Below the pieces are notes generated by a model. The model saw nothing but the letters and a program-made list of their open reading frames with translations, was not told where the DNA came from and ran no database searches. A stretch of 64,000 bases of DNA from Plantibacter auratus (GTDB taxonomy: Bacteria > Actinomycetota > Actinomycetes > Actinomycetales > Microbacteriaceae): assembly GCF_050587365.1 (NCBI RefSeq), contig NZ_JBOBFV010000002.1, positions 806,001 through 870,000 on the forward strand, given 5' to 3'. The position numbers were made by a program, and so were the translations under genes. This document shows positions 16,819-24,692 of this stretch, piece by piece; the first letter of the stretch is position 1; every line of letters begins with the position of its first letter.

Positions 16819-17493
16819 TCAGGCGGCGAGCAGGCGGGGAGCGAAGTCCGCGATGCGGCGCTCCAATTCGGTGTAGGCGGCGTCGAACGCGGCGTCGGTG
16901 CCGACGCGCACCGGGTCGGGGATCGACCAGTGCAGATCTCCGGCGACGCCGATCTCCTCGTGTGCGTTGTCGCACACCGTGATGACGAAATCGTCCGCGC
17001 CCAGCACGGCGTCGAGTGCGCTCGGCGCGCTCGACGGGAGCGCGAGCTGATGCCGTTCGGCGGCGGCGATCGCGCCGGGCGCGATCCGCTCGGCGGGGTG
17101 AGTGCCACCGGAGGCGACAGGGATGCTGCTCTGCCGCGCCCAGAGGGCGGCAGCGAGCTGCGAGCGTGCGGAGTTCGCGGAGCACACGAAGACGACACGG
17201 CTGGCCGAGCCTGCAGCGCCGGGCACCAGACCGTCGAACCAGCCAGGGGCGAGGTGGACGTAGCTGCGGCGCTTATCGCCTTCGGACGTCGTGCGAGTGA
17301 TCATGCCGACGTGTTCCAACACGTTCAGGTGGTGGGTCAGCAGATTGCCCGGCGTTCCGAGCGCGACCCGGATCTCGGTCGGGGACAGGTCGCCCAAGGT
17401 CAGCAGGTCGATCATCTGCAGGCGCGTGGGATCGCTCAGCGCGGCATGCTTCGCCGCCCGCGCTTCGACCACTTCAGTTCGTTCGATGTTCAT
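16819..17493 (-). CDS. ArsR-type HTH fused to LMW arsenate reductase domain
   Basis: 224-aa two-domain protein. Residues ~1-90 are an ArsR-like winged helix (ALSDPTRLQMIDLL; LLTHHLNVLEHVGM) with no cysteines. Residues ~95-224 are an LMW-phosphatase/ArsC domain with the CX5R loop VVFVCSANSARSQLAAAL and a second Cys in VITVCDNAHEE. It is upstream of stand-alone arsC and divergent from the aquaporin gene. Because the HTH half lacks metal-binding cysteines, it may sense through the reductase domain or act constitutively; that is inference. Such fusions are known in actinobacterial arsenic loci. Confidence 0.88.
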   Translation of the reverse strand: MNIERTEVVEARAAKHAALSDPTRLQMIDLLTLGDLSPTEIRVALGTPGNLLTHHLNVLEHVGMITRTTSEGDKRRSYVHLAPGWFDGLVPGAAGSASRVVFVCSANSARSQLAAALWARQSSIPVASGGTHPAERIAPGAIAAAERHQLALPSSAPSALDAVLGADDFVITVCDNAHEEIGVAGDLHWSIPDPVRVGTDAAFDAAYTELERRIADFAPRLLAA

Positions 17494-17496
17494 TGG

Positions 17497-17512
17497 TTCA
17501 ATATTGACTGAA
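17497..17512. promoter_or_regulatory. Palindromic operator between arsR-arsC fusion and aqpS
   Basis: TTCAATATTGACTGAA contains the perfect 10-bp palindrome TCAATATTGA (17498-17507). It lies directly between the divergent fusion and channel genes, an expected binding site for the fusion protein's HTH. Confidence 0.55.
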
Positions 17513-17541
17513 GTATCTTGGTGGGTCAAGATGATGTCGCC

Positions 17542-18300
17542 ATGAACCCACCGAACCCCGCCCCCACCCCGATCCGACCGCATCTGTCGCGTCGGATGCT
17601 GGCCGAGTTCATCGGCACCGGACTCCTGGTGACGATCGTCGTCGGCTCCGGGATCATGGCGCAGCGGCTCTCCCCGGATGACGCCGGGCTGCAGCTGCTG
17701 CAGAACAGCCTGACGACCGCGCTCGGGCTCGCCGTGCTCATCCTCATCCTCGGCCAGGTCTCGGGCGCTCACCTCAACCCAGTCGTCTCGCTCGCGGACT
17801 GGTGGGTGAATCGCGGCATGGCGCACGGTCTGCCGACGCTGGACCTGCTGCCGTACCTGGTCGCGCAGATCGTCGGCGGGGCCGCTGGCACGGTGCTGGC
17901 CGGGGTGATGTTCGACACCGCACCAGCGCTCTCCACGACGGACCGGGCGAGCGCTGGGACGTTGCTCGGTGAGGTTGTCGCGACCGCGGGGCTCATTCTG
18001 GTGATCTTCGCCCTATCCCGATCCGGGAAGGGTGCGGTGACGGCGGCCGCGGTGGGTGCGTACATCGGGGCCGCTTACTGGTTCACCAGCTCGACGTCGT
18101 TCGCGAACCCGGCGGTGACGATCGCCCGCATGTTCACCGACACCTTCGCCGGCATCGCCCCGGCCTCGGTCGGCCCGTTCATCCTCGCGCAGGTCCTCGG
18201 CGCGGCCATCGGGCTCGGCCTGGTCCTCGTGCTCTACCCGACTCCCGCGCGCAGCACCGTCGGCGTCCCGGCTCCGCTCCCTCGTGCAACCCAGGCCTGA
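17542..18300 (+). CDS. aqpS: MIP/aquaglyceroporin family channel (AqpS-like)
   Basis: 252-aa six-helix channel protein. The two half-helix motifs are SGAHLNPVVS (NPV) and SFANPAVTIAR (NPA). In the arsenic context it is best read as AqpS, which lets arsenite leave the cell passively after ArsC reduces arsenate. I chose the ATG at 17542 over an in-frame GTG at 17518, which lies close to the operator. It is divergent from the ArsR-ArsC fusion and followed by a flavoprotein gene 11 bp downstream. Confidence 0.88.
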   Translation: MNPPNPAPTPIRPHLSRRMLAEFIGTGLLVTIVVGSGIMAQRLSPDDAGLQLLQNSLTTALGLAVLILILGQVSGAHLNPVVSLADWWVNRGMAHGLPTLDLLPYLVAQIVGGAAGTVLAGVMFDTAPALSTTDRASAGTLLGEVVATAGLILVIFALSRSGKGAVTAAAVGAYIGAAYWFTSSTSFANPAVTIARMFTDTFAGIAPASVGPFILAQVLGAAIGLGLVLVLYPTPARSTVGVPAPLPRATQA

Positions 18301-18311
18301 AAGGCACCCTC

Positions 18312-19721
18312 ATGCATCTCGCAATCGTCGGCGGCAGCGACGCCGGTATCTCCACCGCTCTCCGCGCCCGCGAACTCGACCCCTCCGTCGACGTGACCGT
18401 CGTCGTCGCGGACGCTTACCCGAACTTCTCCATCTGCGGCATCCCCTACTACTTCTCGCGCGAAGTGGATCCGTGGCAGTCACTCGCGCACCGCACCCAT
18501 GCCGACCTCGAAGCCACCGGCATGCAGCTGCGTCTGAACACGCTCGCCACCGGCATCGACGTCGACGATCAGCGCCTCACGGTGCGCGACGAGCGGGGCT
18601 CGCAGTCGACGATCCCCTACGACGAACTCATGGTCGGTACCGGGGCATCGCCCTCCACCGCGGGCATCGCCGGCCTCGACCGACTCGGACCGGCGGACGG
18701 TGTGCACCTGTTGCACTCGATGGGCGACACCTTCGCGCTCGAGCGGTACCTCGATACACATCAACCGGACACCGCGATCATCGTCGGCGCCGGCTACGTA
18801 GGCCTGGAGATGGCCGAAGCGCTCACCGTCCGAGGCCTCCAGGTCACCCAGTTGCAGCGCGGCCCCGAGGTGCTCTCCACCCTCGACACGGACCTCGGCT
18901 CACTCGTCCACGACGAACTCACGCGGCACGGCGTCGACGTCGTGACCGGCACCCGCGTGGAGCACATCAGCACGACGAGCGGCGGAATCACGGTGACCGG
19001 CCAGCAGGACGGGCGGGCATTCGAGCGCAGCGCGGACCTCGTACTCGTCGTCGTCGGTGTTCAGCCGAACACGGGGCTGCTCACCGAGGCCGGTGCGACC
19101 ACCGGCGCCGCAGGTGCGGTCGTCGTCGACGAGCGGATGCGCACCGGCCTGCCACACGTCTGGGCGGCAGGCGACGGCGTCATCACCCACCACCGAATGC
19201 TGGGCGTCACGTATCTACCGCTCGGCACGACAGCGCACAAGCAGGGCCGGGTCGCGGGTGAGAACGCGATCGGCGGCGACACCCGGTTCGCGGGAAGCCT
19301 CGGCACCCAGGTCGTGAAGGTGTTCGACCTCGTCGCCGCACGCACCGGCCTGCGCGACCACGAAGCGACCACGGCCGGATACACACCGCACAGCTCCACA
19401 GCGATCGCGGACGACCACAAGGCCTACTATCCCGGGGCCACACCGATCAGCATCCGGATCACCGGCGCGACCGACTCCGGCCTGCTGCTGGGCGCCCAGC
19501 TCGTCGGCACGCGCGGCGCGGAGATCGCGAAACGTGTCGACACCTATGCCACCGCACTCCATCACGGGATGACGGTCGGCGCGATGAGCGACCTCGACCT
19601 CTCCTACACGCCGCCGCTCGGCTCGCCGTGGGATGCCGTGCAGCTGGCCACGCAGGCCTGGAGCCGCGACCGCCCCGGGTGGCCCCAGGAGGGTCTGGTT
19701 TCACCGACACCCGCTCACTAG
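18312..19721 (+). CDS. FAD-dependent pyridine nucleotide-disulfide oxidoreductase (CoA-disulfide reductase-like)
   Basis: 469-aa flavoprotein of the single-cysteine disulfide-reductase/NADH-oxidase group. FAD motif LAIVGGSDAGISTALRAREL at the N-terminus, the redox Cys42 in SICGIPYYF, NAD motif AIIVGAGYVGLEMAEAL, and VWAAGDGV before the dimerisation domain. The operon position after aqpS suggests a thiol or metalloid redox role, perhaps restoring low-molecular-weight thiols used by ArsC. Substrate not known. Confidence 0.85.
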   Translation: MHLAIVGGSDAGISTALRARELDPSVDVTVVVADAYPNFSICGIPYYFSREVDPWQSLAHRTHADLEATGMQLRLNTLATGIDVDDQRLTVRDERGSQSTIPYDELMVGTGASPSTAGIAGLDRLGPADGVHLLHSMGDTFALERYLDTHQPDTAIIVGAGYVGLEMAEALTVRGLQVTQLQRGPEVLSTLDTDLGSLVHDELTRHGVDVVTGTRVEHISTTSGGITVTGQQDGRAFERSADLVLVVVGVQPNTGLLTEAGATTGAAGAVVVDERMRTGLPHVWAAGDGVITHHRMLGVTYLPLGTTAHKQGRVAGENAIGGDTRFAGSLGTQVVKVFDLVAARTGLRDHEATTAGYTPHSSTAIADDHKAYYPGATPISIRITGATDSGLLLGAQLVGTRGAEIAKRVDTYATALHHGMTVGAMSDLDLSYTPPLGSPWDAVQLATQAWSRDRPGWPQEGLVSPTPAH

Positions 19722-19748
19722 GGTGATGACCATCCTGAGGAGGTCGAC

Positions 19749-20342
19749 ATGGCGGTGTTCACACGCGGTTTCGGAGGACGGGCACGGGAGCAGGACGACC
19801 GGCTCCCGCCCGGGCAGTTCCTCACCGAGGACTTCCCCGTCCTGTCCGCCGGGCCCACGCCGCGGATCGACACTGATGAGTGGGAGTTCCAGATCCGCAC
19901 GGAGACGGGCGAGATCCACCGCTGGGACTGGACAGCCATGCAGGCGCTCCAGCAGGACGACATCACCCGCGACATCCACTGCGTGACCCGCTGGACGAAG
20001 CTCGGCACGAGCTGGCAGGGCGTCTCCCTCGACACGCTCTTCGCCGAGGTCGAGAGCGGCTACGACTTCGTGATGGCCCACTCCTACGGCGGCTACACGA
20101 CCAACGTCCCACTCGACGACCTCCTGGACGGCAAGGCCTGGATCGCCACCGGCTTCGACGGCGAGCCGCTCGCCGCGGAGCACGGCGGGCCGGCGAGGCT
20201 CCTCATCCCGCACCTCTACTTCTGGAAGAGCGCGAAGTGGATCCGCGGCCTCGTCATGCAACAGGACGACGAACCGGGGTTCTGGGAGCAGAACGGCTAT
20301 CACGCCTACGGTGACCCCTGGCTCGAACAGCGGTACTCGTGA
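19749..20342 (+). CDS. Stand-alone sulfite-oxidase-like molybdopterin oxidoreductase
   Basis: 197-aa protein consisting essentially of the oxidoreductase molybdopterin-binding domain, without the dimerisation domain of sulfite oxidases and without a signal peptide. The molybdenum ligand is probably Cys78 in RDIHCVTRWTKLGTSW; RLLIPHLYFWKSAKWI is the conserved cofactor-binding segment. A GAGGAGG-type ribosome site precedes the ATG. Its GTGA overlap with the following reductase gene implies a two-component enzyme. The substrate is unknown; its cofactor would come from the moa/moe genes at 24693-34267. Confidence 0.88.
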   Translation: MAVFTRGFGGRAREQDDRLPPGQFLTEDFPVLSAGPTPRIDTDEWEFQIRTETGEIHRWDWTAMQALQQDDITRDIHCVTRWTKLGTSWQGVSLDTLFAEVESGYDFVMAHSYGGYTTNVPLDDLLDGKAWIATGFDGEPLAAEHGGPARLLIPHLYFWKSAKWIRGLVMQQDDEPGFWEQNGYHAYGDPWLEQRYS

Positions 20343-21067
20343 GGCGCACGGGCCATGTCGACGCCTGGAAGGCGGCCACCGTGGTCGCGGCGACGCAGCT
20401 GACCCCGTCGGGGCGGAGCCTCATCCTCGACGCCCCCGGCTGGGGCGGGAACCTCGCCGGGCAGCACGCCGACGTCCGCCTCACCGCACCCGACGGCTAC
20501 CAGGCGGTCCGCTCCTATTCGATCGCCTCGGCGGACGCCGGTGACCGCATCGAGATCGCCGTCGACCGGGTCCCCGACGGCGAGGTCTCTCCGTTCCTCG
20601 TCGACGCGATCGAGGTCGGCGACCAGGTCGAGGTGCGGGGGCCGTTGGGCGGCTGGTTCGTCTGGCGACCCGAGGACACGGAGCCGGTCCTCCTGATCGG
20701 CGGAGGTTCGGGCATCGTGCCGCTCATGGCGATGGTGCGAGCGCACGAGGCGGCCGGGACCACGACGCCGTTCCGACTCGTGTACTCGGTCCGCTCACCG
20801 CAGGACGCCTTCTTCGCCGACGAGCTCGCTGCGGCGACCGGAGTCGAGGTCACCTGGATCTACACCCGGCGAGCGCCCGACGGCTGGGCTCGTCCCGCCG
20901 GCCGCCTGGTCGCGGCCGACCTGCAGGCGCTCGAGGCCGCCGGCGACGAGGCCCCGTCGGTGTTCGTCTGCGGACCGACCGGATTCGTCGAGGCGGTCGC
21001 CGACACCCTCGTCGCGATCGGCCACGATCCCGCCCGCATCAAGACCGAGCGGTTCGGAGGCGCGTGA
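20339..21067 (+). CDS. FAD/NAD(P)-binding ferredoxin-reductase-like protein
   Basis: 242-aa FNR-family reductase without an iron-sulfur domain. FAD-binding RSYSIASA (RxYS motif, about residues 59-66), the NAD-binding start LIGGGSGIVPLMAM, and the C-terminal CGPTGFVEAVADTL. It is coupled to the molybdo-oxidoreductase by a 4-base overlap and to the next small gene by another, so it probably passes electrons from NAD(P)H to the molybdenum protein in the cytosol. Confidence 0.88.
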   Translation: MRRTGHVDAWKAATVVAATQLTPSGRSLILDAPGWGGNLAGQHADVRLTAPDGYQAVRSYSIASADAGDRIEIAVDRVPDGEVSPFLVDAIEVGDQVEVRGPLGGWFVWRPEDTEPVLLIGGGSGIVPLMAMVRAHEAAGTTTPFRLVYSVRSPQDAFFADELAAATGVEVTWIYTRRAPDGWARPAGRLVAADLQALEAAGDEAPSVFVCGPTGFVEAVADTLVAIGHDPARIKTERFGGA

Positions 21068-21324
21068 TGACCTCGCATCTGGACGGGAACGTCCTCGCCG
21101 GAACCCTGTCGGAACTGACCGGCACCGACCCGAGCGGGACGATGTCGCAGTGCCTCGGGTGCCGCGACGTCTCGCCCCTCGCGGCGGAGCTGGTCTTCGG
21201 CACCCCGGACGCGTGGGTGGTGCGCTGTCGGCTCTGCGACGACGTCCTGCTCGTCGTCCTCCATCACGAGGAGACCACGCGCGTCACCCTCGACGGCGTT
21301 CGCTGGTGGACTGACCTCGGTTGA
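21064..21324 (+). CDS. Small zinc-ribbon-like protein (DUF6510 type)
   Basis: 86-aa protein with two CxxC pairs, CLGCRDVS and CRLCDD, about 22 residues apart, suggesting a zinc or iron knuckle. It starts at GTGATGA overlapping the stop of the FNR-like gene; GTG 21064 or ATG 21067 are both possible. The consistent overlap within the three-gene operon suggests an accessory or maturation role for the two-component oxidoreductase. The biochemical function is unknown. Confidence 0.75.
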   Translation: MMTSHLDGNVLAGTLSELTGTDPSGTMSQCLGCRDVSPLAAELVFGTPDAWVVRCRLCDDVLLVVLHHEETTRVTLDGVRWWTDLG

Positions 21325-21364
21325 CGACATCCCGCCGGGTACCGAGTCGTGTTACAGTACCGGC

Positions 21365-21688
21365 ATGGAACGAGATAGCAAGCTCGCGGCACTCCGCCGA
21401 GGCATGCTCGAACCCCTCGTGCTCGCTTCGGTCGAGCATCAGCGACGCTACGCGGGCGAGATAGCGACGGCGCTCCGCGAAGCCGGCTTCCCCGTCCAGG
21501 AAGCCACGCTGTATCCACTCCTGAACAAGCTCCGACGCGAAGACCTCCTGGCGCACGACTGGCAGGAGTCCACGTCCGGCCCGCCTCGCAAGTACCTCTC
21601 CCTAACCGAAGCCGGACGAGTACAGCTGCGGAACTTCCGCACCTATTGGTCCTCCCTCACCGACTTGATCACGACGATCGGACACTGA
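21365..21688 (+). CDS. PadR family transcriptional regulator
   Basis: 107-aa PadR winged-helix regulator: REAGFPVQEATLYPLLNKLRREDLL is the recognition region and GPPRKYLSLTEAGR the wing. TACAGT at 21353-21358 lies six bases before the ATG, so the transcript is probably leaderless. It is followed one base later by a PspC-domain gene, the usual arrangement for PadR regulators that control a cotranscribed membrane protein. Confidence 0.9.
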   Translation: MERDSKLAALRRGMLEPLVLASVEHQRRYAGEIATALREAGFPVQEATLYPLLNKLRREDLLAHDWQESTSGPPRKYLSLTEAGRVQLRNFRTYWSSLTDLITTIGH

Positions 21689-21689
21689 C

Positions 21690-22220
21690 ATGGAACAGAT
21701 CCACCACATGAGCCTGAGTGGGCATGCGGAGACGATCCCGCTGACGGCCGCCGCACACGCCCACCTGGTCCGCTACCTGTCGAACACCCGCGCCGCACTC
21801 GGCACCGACCCCGATGCGGACGAGACCGTACGCGACCTCGAGACGACGCTCGGAGACCGCCTGCGATCGATGACCACGACCCCTGGCTCCGCGATCGACG
21901 ACGAACAGCTCGCGAGGATCCTCGCGGAGACGGGCTCCGTCGAGCAGGAAGCACCGCCGACCCGGATCCTCGCCTATCCCGCTCGCGGTCGATTCTTCTG
22001 TCGCATCGGGGAAGGGAGCTGGTTCGGCGGCCTGTGCGCTGGCATCGCCGCGTACGGCGACTTCCGCGTGGACTGGGTCCGCACCGTCGCCCTCTTCCTC
22101 CTCCTCTTCACAGGCGGGACCGCCGGTCTCATCTACCTGGCACTCCTCCTCATTCTGCCGAAGGTCGACACGGTTGCCGAGTATCGGCGCCAGTGTTCGG
22201 AGCCAGCGCCGAGTCGATGA
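21690..22220 (+). CDS. PspC domain membrane protein with N-terminal HAAS-like region
   Basis: 176-aa protein. Residues ~20-80 form a helical HAAS-like segment (HLVRYLSNTRAAL...VRDLETTLGDRL). Residues ~100-165 are a PspC domain (FFCRIGEGSWFGGLCAGIAAY) with a transmembrane helix, VALFLLLFTGGTAGLIYLAL. It is coupled to padR by a one-base gap. Proteins of this layout are thought to relay envelope stress to the PadR regulator. Confidence 0.85.
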   Translation: MEQIHHMSLSGHAETIPLTAAAHAHLVRYLSNTRAALGTDPDADETVRDLETTLGDRLRSMTTTPGSAIDDEQLARILAETGSVEQEAPPTRILAYPARGRFFCRIGEGSWFGGLCAGIAAYGDFRVDWVRTVALFLLLFTGGTAGLIYLALLLILPKVDTVAEYRRQCSEPAPSR

Positions 22221-22251
22221 GGTGGCTTCGACAGGCAATCCATCAAAGCTA

Positions 22252-22280
22252 TTGACATTAGCTAAACGGCGATGCAGACT
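22252..22280 (+). promoter_or_regulatory. Promoter with TTAGCTAA palindrome, probable TetR operator
   Basis: TTGACA (22252-22257), a 17-bp spacer that begins with the perfect 8-bp palindrome TTAGCTAA (22258-22265), and CAGACT (22275-22280). The hydrolase ATG follows six bases later. A further AGCT lies in the sequence just upstream (22247-22250). The TetR gene is the second gene of this operon, so autoregulation is likely. Confidence 0.5.
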
Positions 22281-22286
22281 AGCTTC

Positions 22287-23123
22287 ATGAACACGAACCC
22301 GGCATCGACAGGGCCTGCCACCCGCTACCTCGACCGTCCCGAGGGCAAGATCGCCTACGAGATCCAGGGCGACGGCCCGCTCGTCGTCCTCGTCCCGGGA
22401 ATGGGCGAGCTCCGCTCCTCCTACCGCTTCCTCGCTCCCGCGCTCGTCCAGGCCGGGTACCGCGTCGCCTCCACCGACCTCCGTGGTCACGGCGACAGCG
22501 ACACGACGTTCTCCTCGTACGGCGACGTCGCGACCGCCTCGGACATCCACGCCCTCATCCGCGACCTGGGTGCCCCGGCCGTCGTCATCGGGAACTCCCT
22601 CGCTGCCGGCGCGGGCGTGATCGTCGCCGCCGAGCACCCGGAGGACGTGTCGGGTCTCGTCCTCGTCGGGCCCTTCGTCCGCAACCCGAAGGCGGGCGCC
22701 GTCATGCAGGCGGTCTTCCGCGCCATGATGGCTCCGCTGTGGATCGCACGGGTCTGGAAGGCCTACCTCCCCACGCTGAACGCGGGCCGGAAGCCGGTCG
22801 ACTTCGACGACTACCTCGCCGACGTCTTCGCGAGCCTGCGTCGCCCCGCCTACGGCAAGGCCTTCTCGCAGACGACCAGACAGACCGACCATGCCCCGGC
22901 CGAGGCTGCGCTCCCCGGCGTGAGCGCTCCGACGCTCGTGATCATGGGCACCAAGGACCCCGACTTCCCCGACCCCGCAGGAGAGGCCCGCTGGATCGGC
23001 GACACCCTGCAGGCGGAGGTCGTCCTCGTCGAGGACGCCGGCCACTACCCGCAGGCCCAGCAGCCCGAGGTCACCTCGCAGGCCGTCCTCGGCTTCCTCC
23101 AGTCGGCGCTGCACCGTGCCTAG
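22287..23123 (+). CDS. Alpha/beta hydrolase
   Basis: 278-aa alpha/beta-fold hydrolase: oxyanion region LVPGMGELRSSY, nucleophile elbow VIGNSLAAGAG (Ser), Asp in GTKDPDFPDPAG and catalytic His in DAGHYPQAQQP. No signal peptide. I chose the ATG at 22287 because it fits a leaderless start behind the predicted promoter; an in-frame ATG at 22272 would overlap the -10. It is coupled to a TetR regulator gene by an 8-base overlap. Substrate unknown. Confidence 0.85.
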   Translation: MNTNPASTGPATRYLDRPEGKIAYEIQGDGPLVVLVPGMGELRSSYRFLAPALVQAGYRVASTDLRGHGDSDTTFSSYGDVATASDIHALIRDLGAPAVVIGNSLAAGAGVIVAAEHPEDVSGLVLVGPFVRNPKAGAVMQAVFRAMMAPLWIARVWKAYLPTLNAGRKPVDFDDYLADVFASLRRPAYGKAFSQTTRQTDHAPAEAALPGVSAPTLVIMGTKDPDFPDPAGEARWIGDTLQAEVVLVEDAGHYPQAQQPEVTSQAVLGFLQSALHRA

Positions 23124-23700
23124 GGCGGGACTCAGCCGCGCGCGCGTGGTGGACGAAGCGACTGAACTCGCCGACGAGGTCGGGCTCGAGGGGCTGACCC
23201 TCGCCGCCCTCGCCGAACGGCTCGGCGTCCGGCAGCCCTCGCTCTACAAGCACCTCGACTCGCTCGCCGGACTCCGCCGGAGCATCTCCCTCCAAGCGAA
23301 GGGCGAGCTCGGCGACGTCCTGCTGCGCGCCGCCGTCGGCCGTTCGGGCGCGGATGCGATCACGGTGATGGCCGGCGCCTACCGGGAGTGGGCCCTGGAG
23401 CACCCGGCACGCTATACGGCCGCGCAGTGGATCGCCGGGCCGGAGGATGAGGAGGACGCGGCGGCATCGCTCGGCGCCATCCAGGTCATCAGCGACGTCC
23501 TCACGGCCTACGAGCTCCGCGGCGACGACGCCATCGACGCGATCCGCGCGTTCCGCTCCACCCTGCACGGCTTCGTCTCGCTCGAGGCGGCAGGCTCCTT
23601 CGGCCTCGACCGCGACCTCGACCGGAGCTTCGACCGCCTCGTCCGTGGGTTCACGATCACCCTGACCCGTTGGGCCGAGACCGCTGGGGACGAGTCCTAG
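23116..23700 (+). CDS. TetR/AcrR family regulator
   Basis: 194-aa TetR-type repressor: LAALAERLGVRQPSLYKHLDSL is the N-terminal HTH, followed by a WHG-type ligand domain. The GTG start overlaps the end of the hydrolase gene. The likely target is the TTAGCTAA dyad in the hydrolase promoter. The ligand is unknown but may be a substrate of the hydrolase. Confidence 0.88.
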   Translation: MPRAGLSRARVVDEATELADEVGLEGLTLAALAERLGVRQPSLYKHLDSLAGLRRSISLQAKGELGDVLLRAAVGRSGADAITVMAGAYREWALEHPARYTAAQWIAGPEDEEDAAASLGAIQVISDVLTAYELRGDDAIDAIRAFRSTLHGFVSLEAAGSFGLDRDLDRSFDRLVRGFTITLTRWAETAGDES

Positions 23701-23751
23701 CCGATCCGCAACGGGTTCCGCTGCACGACGCGTGCGGGGTAGCGTGCCGTC

Positions 23752-24129
23752 ATGTCATGCCGCATCAGTGAACTCGTCCTGGACTGCCGCGATCCGGAAG
23801 CGCTCGCCCGCTTCTGGTGCGAGGTCCTCGACTTCGTCGTGCTCGACCGAGACGAGGACGGGGTGGAGATCGGAGCGCGGGACGGCTTCGGTGGATCGCA
23901 GCCGACCATCATCCTCAGCCGCAGCGACGACCCGCCGCAGCCGAAGTCGAAGCTCCACATCGACGTCAGCCCGACCGACGGCGACCAGGACGCCGAACTC
24001 GAGCGCCTGTTGGCCCTCGGAGCGCGCCCGACGGACATCGGGCAGACGGGCGACGAGTCGTGGCACGTCCTCGCCGATCCCGAGGGCAACGCTTTCTGCC
24101 TCCTGCGCACGCCCGTCAAGCCGGTCTGA
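23752..24129 (+). CDS. VOC family (glyoxalase-like) protein
   Basis: 125-aa vicinal-oxygen-chelate protein. The two betaalphabeta modules are visible: ELVLDCRDPEALARFWCEVLDF at the N-terminus, then KLHIDVSP and WHVLADPEGNAFCLL at the metal-binding C-terminal strand. A TAGCGT box (23740-23745) lies six bases before the ATG, indicating a leaderless message. Members include lyases, dioxygenases and resistance proteins; nothing here decides among them. Confidence 0.85.
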   Translation: MSCRISELVLDCRDPEALARFWCEVLDFVVLDRDEDGVEIGARDGFGGSQPTIILSRSDDPPQPKSKLHIDVSPTDGDQDAELERLLALGARPTDIGQTGDESWHVLADPEGNAFCLLRTPVKPV

Positions 24130-24135
24130 TCGGCG

Positions 24136-24549
24136 TCAGTCCCGGGCGATGAGGGCGAACCGTTCGAGGACGACGAGCGTCGTGTCGTCGAGGTGGAAGT
24201 CGGCGCCGAGTTCGGCCTGCATCTCCGGTGAGGTCCAGAACCGCTCGTGACCGGCACGCCAGTCGGCGACCGACGCGTAGCCTTCGCCCTCCGCCAGAGC
24301 GTGAGCCAGCGGCACCTCGCCCAGCGGTACCACCTCGACACCCACCGTCTCGATGACGAAGCGGTGAACGCCATCGGAATCGACGACGATTCCGCGCTGC
24401 CCGACCGCCGGCAACTCCTCGCCTGCCACCTCGTACTCGTGCGCCAGGGAACTCGTCGCGACCTTCTCGCCGGACTCGATCGCCGCCACCAGCCTGTCCC
24501 GCAGCGGGCCGGGGAACGCGAACTCGACGATGGGGAGGTGGTCATCCAT
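24136..24549 (-). CDS. ASCH domain protein
   Basis: 137-aa ASCH-fold protein (RNA/nucleotide-associated beta-barrel). It shows FPGPLRDRLVAAIESGEKVATSSLAHEYE with the GxKxxTxS-like signature, GVEVVPLGEVPLAHALAEGEGY and the DWRAGHERFW segment. TGGGAT lies six bases before the ATG. It converges on the VOC gene. Function in the cell is not known. Confidence 0.85.
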   Translation of the reverse strand: MDDHLPIVEFAFPGPLRDRLVAAIESGEKVATSSLAHEYEVAGEELPAVGQRGIVVDSDGVHRFVIETVGVEVVPLGEVPLAHALAEGEGYASVADWRAGHERFWTSPEMQAELGADFHLDDTTLVVLERFALIARD

Positions 24550-24692
24550 GCGTCCATCCCAGCATCGATCGACGCGTCGTGCCACTGCACCACTCCTGTC
24601 GGTTTCTCGCGGCGGCGCCTGCTGCCTCCTGCGGACGCGAGCGGATGCGGTCTGAGGGCCGGCGGGCACGGTGCCGGTGGGATAATCGGCGC

